A stretch of 64,000 nucleotides of DNA from FEB-25 sp964385625. Its GTDB lineage: Bacteria; Chloroflexota; Anaerolineae; Anaerolineales; UBA4823. Shown one piece after another: positions 17,863-25,495 of the stretch. Position numbers and translations under genes: made by a program. Positions within the stretch are counted from its first letter, which is position 1. Every line of letters starts with the position of its first letter. The stretch spans positions 1 to 64,000 of the forward strand of contig CAYLPS010000001.1 in the NCBI GenBank assembly GCA_964385625.1, in the 5' to 3' direction. The notes under the pieces were generated by a model, which saw only the letters and a program-made list of their open reading frames with translations, made no database searches and was not told the DNA's origin.

Positions 17863-19938
17863 ATGGTTGATATTTTTCACCGGCGGATCCGTAAATCACT
17901 GGCAGATGCCAACTTGCAATCAGCTTTGGATGCCAATGCTGCTAAACGCATCCAGGTGCGCAAGGAGGCATTAGCTGCGCTTCCTGATCCTGACGAGAGG
18001 CGCAGGCGAGCCCATGCTGTACGCGCCGATGTGCTCGATCATCTGGAGATCTACCTGGCCCAATTTACCCACCACGCAGCCGAAAATGGGATACATGTTC
18101 ACCAGGCAACGGATGCCGGCCAGGCTGTCAGCCTGGTGCTGGAAATTGCACGACAGCATGGCGCCAGGATGATTGCTAAATCGAAGACCATGGTCAGTGA
18201 AGAGATCGGTTTGAACCATGCCCTTGAGCGGCACGGGTTGAGGGTGGTTGAAACTGACCTGGGAGAATATATCGTTCAATTACGAGGCGAACCTCCTTCG
18301 CATATCATCACCCCCGCGGTTCACCTGACCCGGCAGGATGTGGCTAGGTTATTTGAAGAAAAGTTGGGCATCCCTTACACTGAAGAGATCAACAGCATGA
18401 CGGATAATGCCCGTAGGATCTTGCGAGAGGTTTTCCTCTCGGCCGATATTGGTCTCTCGGGTGTAAATTTTGGAGTGGCTGAAACGGGCACTATTTGCCT
18501 GGTTACCAATGAGGGAAATGGTCGCATGGTCACCACCATCCCTGAAGTCCATGTTGCACTGATGGGCATCGAGCGCCTGGTGCCAACGATGGAAGACCTG
18601 GCCTTGATGCTGTCACTCTTGCCACGCTCGGCAACCGGGCAAAAGCTGTCGGTCTACACTAGCCTATTGAATAGCCCCCGCCGTCAGGGAGACCCGGATG
18701 GACCCAGGGAAAGGCATCTCATCCTGGTTGACAATGGGCGCAGGAACATAGAAGCTTCAAAACTTCGTGAAGTCCTGTATTGTATCCGCTGCGGATCTTG
18801 CCTGAATGCCTGCCCGGTATACCGAGAAATTGGCGGACATGCCTACGTCTCCAAACACGGCGAGGGCAGCGCCTATCCCGGTCCGGTGGGGAGTGTGCTC
18901 TCACCGGCTTTATTGGGGCAAGGTGAGTATGGCCAGCTGGCACGCGCCTCTAGCCTGTGCGGGGCTTGTAAAGAAGCCTGCCCAGTGGATATTGACCTGC
19001 CTGGGTTATTATTGCGTGTGCGTGCAGGTTTGCAGGTGGAAAAGGTGGGCAAGCGTCCTCGCCCCAATGCGCCGCGAGGGTTGGCAGCCGGGCTAAAGGG
19101 CTATAGCATGCTGGCAAGCTCTCCGCAAAGGTTTGCCATCACCCAAAAAGTAGCGAGCACACTAGGCTCTTTTTGGGCAGGACTCTCTCACGGGGACCGT
19201 TGGATACGACTGCCAGGCATCACTGGCTGGGGATATTCGAAGGATTTTCTTCTGCCGTCTGGCCCCTCCTTCCGGTCAAGGTTTATAAAACGAACGTCCG
19301 TTCAGCCAGGGGAAAATGGATCTACTCAACCTATTGGAGAGAGTGTAACTCCCACATCTTTGGGTGAGGTATACATAAAAAATGAGACAAAAAGCAAGGT
19401 TACAGGTTTTGCCGATGAGCTGCAAGCTTTGGGAGGCTTTTATCACCCATGTTCCGCTGACCAGCTTATCGGGAAGGTTGTGGAAATCTTGCAAGAACAT
19501 CGGCTAAAACAGCTCTTAGCCTGGGATATGTCAAGGTTGCCAGCGGGTGTACTGGAGGGGCTAGGTGAGGCGGGAATCCAGGTTATTCATCCAGCCCTTG
19601 TAGCGCTCGAGACTAGTAACCAGGTAAAAGCAGGCTTGACCGGTGCAACCGCTGGAATTGCAGACACGGGCTCTGTGCTGCTGTTGAGTGGAGAGGGTCA
19701 GCCTCTCACGGTCTCGCTGCTGCCTGAAGTGCATATTGTCGTCCTCAACCAGGAAGATATCTATGATGATCTTGTTTCGCTGTTCTCCCATGTGCAGGTA
19801 TGGAAAGCGTCTGCCGGGGTAATCATTACAGGTCCTTCCCGTACCGCGGATATTGAAATGACATTGACGATCGGGGTACACGGTCCTGGTGAGCTGCATG
19901 TGCTGTGTATAAGTGATGAAAGACTATATAACCGGTAA
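17863..19938 (+). CDS. lutBC: LutB-LutC fusion, lactate utilization Fe-S protein
   Basis: 691 aa. Residues 1 to about 470 are LutB: a LUD domain with EVHVALMGIERLVPTMEDL, then ferredoxin-type clusters CIRCGSCLNACP (near 307) and CGACKEACP (near 368). Residues about 500-691 are LutC (DUF162/LUD): IADTGSVLLLS, LLPEVHIVVLNQEDI, ITGPSRTADIEMTL and GVHGPGELHV. In Bacillus these are two genes. No frameshift is needed to read through, and the low-complexity joint (about 465-500) is a plausible linker. The ATG immediately follows the lutA stop. Confidence 0.93.
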   Translation: MVDIFHRRIRKSLADANLQSALDANAAKRIQVRKEALAALPDPDERRRRAHAVRADVLDHLEIYLAQFTHHAAENGIHVHQATDAGQAVSLVLEIARQHGARMIAKSKTMVSEEIGLNHALERHGLRVVETDLGEYIVQLRGEPPSHIITPAVHLTRQDVARLFEEKLGIPYTEEINSMTDNARRILREVFLSADIGLSGVNFGVAETGTICLVTNEGNGRMVTTIPEVHVALMGIERLVPTMEDLALMLSLLPRSATGQKLSVYTSLLNSPRRQGDPDGPRERHLILVDNGRRNIEASKLREVLYCIRCGSCLNACPVYREIGGHAYVSKHGEGSAYPGPVGSVLSPALLGQGEYGQLARASSLCGACKEACPVDIDLPGLLLRVRAGLQVEKVGKRPRPNAPRGLAAGLKGYSMLASSPQRFAITQKVASTLGSFWAGLSHGDRWIRLPGITGWGYSKDFLLPSGPSFRSRFIKRTSVQPGENGSTQPIGESVTPTSLGEVYIKNETKSKVTGFADELQALGGFYHPCSADQLIGKVVEILQEHRLKQLLAWDMSRLPAGVLEGLGEAGIQVIHPALVALETSNQVKAGLTGATAGIADTGSVLLLSGEGQPLTVSLLPEVHIVVLNQEDIYDDLVSLFSHVQVWKASAGVIITGPSRTADIEMTLTIGVHGPGELHVLCISDERLYNR

Positions 19939-20005
19939 ATCAATGATGATGAGCCATGAGTAAAAATTGGGGATTAATATTCATATGCATAATTGCGGTC
20001 GTTGA

Positions 20006-20078
20006 TATAATTATCAGTGATACAGGCTTGCTGCAGTGAGTTTACCGCCGCAACCAGGCGTTGAGGCGGTTATTTTTT
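20006..20078 (+). promoter_or_regulatory. leader of the RRM gene: -10 element, hairpin and T-tract before the ribosome site
   Basis: A TATAAT (20006-20011) lacks a convincing -35. Downstream, 20044-20070 folds into a two-part hairpin: ACCGCC with GGCGGT, a G-A mismatch, then CAAC with GTTG around a CAGGC loop. It is followed by TATTTTTT (20071-20078) and then GGAGGAG. The shape is that of an intrinsic terminator placed inside the leader, so it could attenuate the RRM gene or simply end lutBC transcription. Confidence 0.5.
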
Positions 20079-20087
20079 GGAGGAGAG

Positions 20088-20381
20088 ATGGATAATAAGC
20101 TCTATGTAGGGAATTTACCATTCAACACGACAGAAGAGGACCTGCGTAGCATGTTTGCTCAAGCGGGAACGGTCGTCTCCGTCAGCCTGATAAGGGATCG
20201 GGAAACCAAACGTTCGCGAGGCTTTGCATTTGTTGAGCTCAGCAACCAGGCCGAAGCAGAAAAAGCAGTCAGCCTGTTCAACAATACGTTGCTCGATAAT
20301 CGCACTCTAAAGGTTAACCTTGCCCGCCCCAGAGAAGATAGCGGTAAGTTCCGTAAACAGGGTGGAATTAAGCGCTTTTAA
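20088..20381 (+). CDS. RRM RNA-binding protein (cold-shock Rbp type)
   Basis: 97 aa: one RNA recognition motif and a short basic tail. RNP2 is KLYVGNLPF and RNP1 is RSRGFAFVEL. Proteins of this size in cyanobacteria and Chloroflexota are cold-induced single-RRM proteins that bind RNA. The start is the ATG at 20088, because GGAGGAG (20079-20085) is just upstream; a longer in-frame reading from 20061 lacks a ribosome site. A hairpin with a T-tract directly precedes the ribosome site. Confidence 0.9.
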   Translation: MDNKLYVGNLPFNTTEEDLRSMFAQAGTVVSVSLIRDRETKRSRGFAFVELSNQAEAEKAVSLFNNTLLDNRTLKVNLARPREDSGKFRKQGGIKRF

Positions 20382-20442
20382 TTTCTAAGCGATCCGATAT
20401 CGGAGTGGCTAATATACCAGCGTAGATCCTGCCTGGGCTGGT

Positions 20443-21621
20443 TTAACCTGGCAGGCACGTGGGTTTGTATTCCCCACCCGGCTCGGTAACCAGGGCGCTG
20501 ATGGAAACGACCGAGTCCATCTCGATTGGCCCGAAAATATGGGGGAATTGGATGCCGCCTGCACTCTCCCAGCGAATTTCAGCCCCAACTTTAGCAGTAT
20601 CCAGCCATAATAAAACCGGATCAGGAATACCCTGGTAGAGCCGGTTGGCGACCACATGGATTTGTTCTGGTTGCGAGCAATGGATAAAGCCTTCATCTTC
20701 CAAGGATGGGCTGCGAAATACACCTCTCTGCTCAGCTTCCTCCCATTCTTTGCGGCGGCACAGGTGAACGATCAGGTTGGGGCGCTCGATTTCCACGCAA
20801 CGGTCATGGCCAGCAAGATCCTGCAACAGGTTTACTTTCGAAAGGGGGAACCTGGCTTGTGCCATGGATTTAACGGTTTCCCCCTGTGAGGCTTCGATTT
20901 CTACCAGCATTAATCCACCCGAGATAAGCAGGTTACGGGCCTGGTCGAGAAGCCTGTTGATCAGCATGGTGCCCTCCAGCCCGCCATCCAGCGCCACGAG
21001 GGGCTCTTGCATGGCGGTTGGTAATAAATGCAGCAGCGAAGAAGGTATGTAAGGCAGGTTGGCGCACACCAGGTCGAAAGGTTGGTCGATCCCTGTCAGT
21101 AGATCGGCTTGAATAAACACAATGTTATGAGTAAGGTGATGTTTTTGCGCGTTCAGGCGGGCAATGCGCAAAGCTCCAGGTGAGATATCCGTCATGGTGA
21201 GCTGCAGGCCCGGAACATGCCTGACCAGGCTGATCCCCAGGCAGCCGGAGCCCGTGCCGATGTCTGCCACCCTTCGCCGTGAAGGATACAGGCGCAGCCA
21301 GCCGATCGCCCGCTCCACCAACAGCTCGGTTTCAGGTCGTGGGATGAGCACATCCGGGGTCAGGTTAAAATCCATGCCGAAAAACTCCCAGTGCCCAAGG
21401 ATATAAGGCAAAGGTTCCCCCCCCTGCAATCGCCTCGCTGCTTGGGTAATCTGCTTATTTTGCTCCGCATCTACCATCGCTTCCGGATGGGCCAGGACCC
21501 AGGTGCGTGTATGGCCTGTGAAGTGGGCAATTAGAACCTGCGCCTCCAGGCTGGAAGTTTCGCTGGTTTGGTGTAGCTGAGAGGCCAGATTCTCTATTAA
21601 TTTGCCAATGGATATCGCCAT
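20443..21621 (-). CDS. prmC: PrmC release-factor methyltransferase fused to DUF952
   Basis: 392 aa. Residues 1 to about 285 are PrmC (HemK): helical N-domain, IPRPETELLVERAIGWL, the SAM motif VADIGTGSGCLGI and a catalytic motif reading NLPY instead of the common NPPY. PrmC methylates the Gln of the GGQ motif in release factors. Residues about 288-385 match DUF952: IVHLCRRKEWEEAEQRG, SLEDEGFIHCS and FPHIFGPIEMDSV. DUF952 proteins are normally free-standing and of unknown function. The gene follows prfA, the gene of its substrate, after 98 nt. I see no frameshift between the two parts. Confidence 0.92.
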   Translation of the reverse strand: MAISIGKLIENLASQLHQTSETSSLEAQVLIAHFTGHTRTWVLAHPEAMVDAEQNKQITQAARRLQGGEPLPYILGHWEFFGMDFNLTPDVLIPRPETELLVERAIGWLRLYPSRRRVADIGTGSGCLGISLVRHVPGLQLTMTDISPGALRIARLNAQKHHLTHNIVFIQADLLTGIDQPFDLVCANLPYIPSSLLHLLPTAMQEPLVALDGGLEGTMLINRLLDQARNLLISGGLMLVEIEASQGETVKSMAQARFPLSKVNLLQDLAGHDRCVEIERPNLIVHLCRRKEWEEAEQRGVFRSPSLEDEGFIHCSQPEQIHVVANRLYQGIPDPVLLWLDTAKVGAEIRWESAGGIQFPHIFGPIEMDSVVSISALVTEPGGEYKPTCLPG

Positions 21622-21719
21622 GCTAAACTACCAATTCTCCCATCCATTGTGCCGATCAGGGAATTGCGGAAACAGAATTTTATACATGGATAAAGCGGTT
21701 GGTTCGATTGCAGAGAAAA

Positions 21720-22820
21720 TCAGTTATTGTTCCCGGTCAATGTTTCCTCACCCAGGCTGGCAAGTCTTTCCACTTCATCCCGCGTGGCGAGCTCATCGAT
21801 GAAATCGTCCAGCATTGCCCCGGTCATGAACCCGGCGAGATTAAAGGTGGACATATTAATGCGGTGATCTGTGATCCTTGATTGGGGATAGTTGTAGGTA
21901 CGAATTTTTTCTGCGCGTTCTCCCGTGCCTACCTGCGACCGCCGGTTGGCTTCAATCTCAGAGCGACGTTTTTCTTCCTCGATTTCATACAGGCGGGCGC
22001 GTAAAATGCTCATTGCCCGTAAGCGGTTCTGTAACTGGGAACGCTCGTCCTGACATGCCACCACGATGCCGGTGGGAATATGGGTGATGCGTACCGCCGT
22101 AGCATTCTTCTGCACATTCTGGCCGCCTGCCCCCGCAGATTTATACACATCCACATGGATGTCCGTTTCAGGGATATCGACTTCCACCTCATCGACTTCT
22201 GCCAGCACGGCAACCGTGGCAGTGGAGGTGTGGATGCGCCCCTGGGATTCTGTTACCGGCACCCGCTGGACGCGGTGCACACCCGATTCATATTTCAGTC
22301 GTGAATAGGCGCCCTTACCCTTCACCATGAAGATGATTTCCTTATAGCCACCAATGCCGATTTCATTCGACGAGAGCACCTCAATGCTCCACTTCCGCAA
22401 CTCAGCGTAATGTGAGTACAGCCTGAACAGGTCGGCGGCGAAAATAGCCGCTTCATCGCCCCCTGTGCCTGCACGGATTTCCATGATCACGTTGCGTGCA
22501 TCGCGTGGGTCCTTTGGAAGCAGCATGGCCTTAATAACGTGTTCCATCTGATCGATTTTTGGCACCAGGTCCAAAATTTCGGCCTCTGCCAGCGTGCGCA
22601 GATCAACATCATCGCTCTCAACCAGCGAATGCGCTTCTTCCACGCGCTCCAATGCATGGCGGTATTCACGCGCCCGGCCAACGATGGGTTCCAGGTCACT
22701 GCGTTCTTTGTTCAGCTCTGCGGCGCGTTGGTAATCGTCACCCACATTCATAAGCAGTTGGCTGAGCTCTTCATAACGCTGTTCAATACCGGCCAGTTTA
22801 TCCAATAAATCCATTGGCAT
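21720..22820 (-). CDS. prfA: peptide chain release factor 1
   Basis: 366 aa, normal RF1 length. The GGQ motif is in SAGAGGQNVQKNATAVRI, and domains 1 and 2 precede it in the usual order. It reads UAA and UAG and triggers peptide release. In-frame ATGs occur at 22820 and 22814; GGGAGG upstream is rather far from both. It is transcribed from an extended -10 promoter at 22853-22861 and is followed by prmC, the pairing found in many bacteria. Confidence 0.97.
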   Translation of the reverse strand: MPMDLLDKLAGIEQRYEELSQLLMNVGDDYQRAAELNKERSDLEPIVGRAREYRHALERVEEAHSLVESDDVDLRTLAEAEILDLVPKIDQMEHVIKAMLLPKDPRDARNVIMEIRAGTGGDEAAIFAADLFRLYSHYAELRKWSIEVLSSNEIGIGGYKEIIFMVKGKGAYSRLKYESGVHRVQRVPVTESQGRIHTSTATVAVLAEVDEVEVDIPETDIHVDVYKSAGAGGQNVQKNATAVRITHIPTGIVVACQDERSQLQNRLRAMSILRARLYEIEEEKRRSEIEANRRSQVGTGERAEKIRTYNYPQSRITDHRINMSTFNLAGFMTGAMLDDFIDELATRDEVERLASLGEETLTGNNN

Positions 22821-22852
22821 GCTATTCTATGCGCCTCCCAATCAAGAGAATG

Positions 22853-22861
22853 ATTATACCA
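22853..22861 (-). promoter_or_regulatory. extended -10 promoter of prfA-prmC
   Basis: Minus strand TGGTATAAT fits TGnTATAAT. The predicted transcription start is near 22846, giving a leader of about 26 nt that contains the GGGAGG ribosome site. No clear -35. Confidence 0.5.
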
Positions 22862-22950
22862 CCGGAACTTTTAATAAATCTCCACCGTCTAAAGCCCAGA
22901 TGATCAGCCAAAGTCTATAAAAGGCATTCGTGATCATACAGGAGGAGAAG

Positions 22951-25323
22951 ATGAGCACCAGGCTGGTTTTATTTTCCACGAGCATCATTATTATCTTTAT
23001 CCTGTCCCTGCTATTGCCCGCCACTGCTTTTGCTGATGGGATCATTGTCCCCGACCCACCAGTGTGCGATCCGCAGTCATGCCCCCCGGTAGTCACCCAC
23101 ATTGACCAGCTGGTGATCCGCTACCACCATGTGACGGTCACCATTCAGGACCAGCTTGCAGTCACCCATGTTGACCAGGTGTTTTACAACCCAAATGACT
23201 GGACCATAGAAGGCATTTATATTTTCCCCATCCCGGATGATGCTGCCGTGTCAGGCTTCACCTTGTGGGTGGACGGGAAACCGGTGGAAGGGCAGGTGTT
23301 GGATGCCACCCAGGCACGCCAGACTTATGAGCAGATTGTGTCCAGCATGCGCGACCCGGCTTTGCTCGAATATGTTGGGCGTGGAGCTGTACAGGCGCGC
23401 ATCTTCCCCATTGCCCCCCAGGAAGAACGCCGGATCGAGCTGGAGTATTCTCAAGCCCTGAGCGCGGATAATGGGCTGGTGCGCTACATATATCCGCTCA
23501 ATACCGAGAAATTTTCAGCTTCTCCGATTGAATCTGTCACCGTGAATGTCGACATCCGGGCCAGCGCAGGCATCCGGGTGGTATATTCGCCCAGCCATGA
23601 GGTGGCAGTTAGCCGGGAGGGTGACCGCCATGTAGTGGCTGGATATGAGGCTGCCAATGTGCTCCCCGATACTGATTTTACCTTGTATTATTCCCTCGGC
23701 CAGAATGAAGCCTTCCACCTGCTCACTTTCCGCAACCCTGCCGACAGCTCGGACCCGGATGGTTTTTTCCTGGTGCTGCTTGCCCCACGCATCGGCACGA
23801 TAGACCAGATTATCCCCAAAGACCTGATCCTGGTCCTAGACCGCTCGGGGAGCATGGAGGGGGAGAAGTTCCAGCAGGCACAGCAGGCAGCTGGTTATAT
23901 CCTCGACCACCTCAACCAGCAAGACCGGTTCAACATCATATCTTTCAGCACGAACATCGAAATGTATGCCAGCAGGCCGCGTCCGGTTTCAGATGTGGTA
24001 GCAGCTCAATCGTGGTTAAATGGTCTGGCTGCCTCCGGCTCAACCGATATCAACCGCGCCCTGCTCGAAGCTGCTGCCATGGTGGATGCGGAGCGCCCCA
24101 CCTACCTGATCTTCCTGACTGATGGACTCCCCACAGAAGGTGTGACGGATAGCCAATCCATCTTGGCTAATTTTGCCGCCAGCGCTCCTGATAATCTGCG
24201 CCTGTTTGCATTCGGTGTAGGTTATGATGTCGACACCATCCTGCTGGATAGCCTCTCGCAAGGGCAGCATGGGCGCAGCACCTACGTACAGCCCGGGATG
24301 AAATTGGATGAGATGCTATCTTCGTTCTATAACAGCATCAGCACGCCCGTTATGACCAACCTGAAATTAACCTTTGACGGTGTATCCACGTATGACATCT
24401 ATCCTGACCCTCTGCCAGACCTGTTCGCAGGATCGCAGGTGATCCTGCTGGGGCGCTACCATGAGGGTGGCACGGCTGATATCCGCCTGGTCGGCGAGGT
24501 AAACGGCGAAACACAGGTGATCATGTTCACCAACCAGCAATTTGAGCAGCGATCGGAGATCGGTTCGATCCTTTCATCCATCCCCAGGTTGTGGGCGACG
24601 CGCAAAGTAGGCTATCTGTTGAACCAGATCCGGCTTCAGGGGGTCAATCAGGAGACTATAGACCAGATCGTGCGCCTGAGCATCCGCTATGGCATCGTCA
24701 CCCCGTATACCTCCTATCTGGTCACCGAGCAAGCGCCATTGGGCCAGGCCGAGCAGGAGCGCCTTGCTAACGAAGCTTTTAGCAAGATGCTGGCTCAGCC
24801 CACAGCGGCTCCTTCAGGGCAAGCTGCGGTGCAATCCGCAGCCGATGCAGGGGCGTTGCAGGGGGCAGGCAGTGCACCGGTGGTCGAGGGCGAGGCTTCC
24901 AACATCGTAAAAGTGGTAGGATCACGTACCTTCGTGCTGTCCGAAGGGATGTGGATTGACACGGGATTTGACCCGGATACTATGCAGGCCACACCCGTCG
25001 AATTTCTCTCGCAAGATTACTTCAACCTGGTAGGCGCACATCCTGACCTGGGTGATGCTTTTGCCCTGGGAGAGCAAGTTATTGCTATATCGGGTGGGAT
25101 TGCATACCAGGTGGTTTCCAGTGGAGCTGCAGTTCAGCCAACGGCTGCAACGCCCACTCCCTTCAGCCCGGTAAAGCCGACTTCCAACCCCGTAAAACCT
25201 GCCACTGCCACCTCAATTCCCACCGAGGTGCCACCCAACCGGCCTTCAAGCGTATGCGGTGCGGGATTCATCCCCCTGCTCTTCGTCCCCATGCTGGTGC
25301 TGGCTATTAAAAAGTTAAAGTAA
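22951..25323 (+). CDS. secreted VIT and vWA domain protein, C-terminally membrane anchored
   Basis: 790 aa. There is a signal peptide (LVLFSTSIIIIFILSLLLPATAFA), then a VIT domain (about 40-165), a vWA domain (about 290-465) with an intact MIDAS (DRSGSMEG, then SGSTD and FLTDGLPTEG), a Pro/Thr-rich stalk and a C-terminal hydrophobic segment with a basic tail. The plan is that of inter-alpha-trypsin-inhibitor heavy chain-like bacterial proteins, which bind protein ligands outside the cell through a metal ion. The start is the ATG at 22951, 4 nt after GGAGGAG; an earlier in-frame start at 22930 lacks this. The ligand is unknown. Confidence 0.9.
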   Translation: MSTRLVLFSTSIIIIFILSLLLPATAFADGIIVPDPPVCDPQSCPPVVTHIDQLVIRYHHVTVTIQDQLAVTHVDQVFYNPNDWTIEGIYIFPIPDDAAVSGFTLWVDGKPVEGQVLDATQARQTYEQIVSSMRDPALLEYVGRGAVQARIFPIAPQEERRIELEYSQALSADNGLVRYIYPLNTEKFSASPIESVTVNVDIRASAGIRVVYSPSHEVAVSREGDRHVVAGYEAANVLPDTDFTLYYSLGQNEAFHLLTFRNPADSSDPDGFFLVLLAPRIGTIDQIIPKDLILVLDRSGSMEGEKFQQAQQAAGYILDHLNQQDRFNIISFSTNIEMYASRPRPVSDVVAAQSWLNGLAASGSTDINRALLEAAAMVDAERPTYLIFLTDGLPTEGVTDSQSILANFAASAPDNLRLFAFGVGYDVDTILLDSLSQGQHGRSTYVQPGMKLDEMLSSFYNSISTPVMTNLKLTFDGVSTYDIYPDPLPDLFAGSQVILLGRYHEGGTADIRLVGEVNGETQVIMFTNQQFEQRSEIGSILSSIPRLWATRKVGYLLNQIRLQGVNQETIDQIVRLSIRYGIVTPYTSYLVTEQAPLGQAEQERLANEAFSKMLAQPTAAPSGQAAVQSAADAGALQGAGSAPVVEGEASNIVKVVGSRTFVLSEGMWIDTGFDPDTMQATPVEFLSQDYFNLVGAHPDLGDAFALGEQVIAISGGIAYQVVSSGAAVQPTAATPTPFSPVKPTSNPVKPATATSIPTEVPPNRPSSVCGAGFIPLLFVPMLVLAIKKLK

Positions 25324-25343
25324 GGGGGTAAGATTCCATTAAT

Positions 25344-25372
25344 CCCCGGCCTCATCCACTGGGGTGTTTTTT
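25344..25372 (+). terminator. weak terminator after the vWA gene
   Basis: Only a 4-bp CCCC/GGGG stem with a 13-nt loop, but followed by a run of six T (25367-25372). Possible, not convincing. Confidence 0.3.
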
Positions 25373-25495
25373 ATCCTGAACAAGCTCATCCCTGCCGTAA
25401 AGAACTGAGATTGACAACCAGTGTCATGATTGTGGGGTTATAATCCTGAGGGTACCTGGTTGGTCTTTCATCGCGACATTGAGGAGAAGTGCAGG

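Noticed and set aside
20395..20406. Palindrome TCCGATATCGGA after the RRM gene as a terminator
   Set aside because: No loop and no T-tract; with the convergent prmC gene so close it cannot be called.
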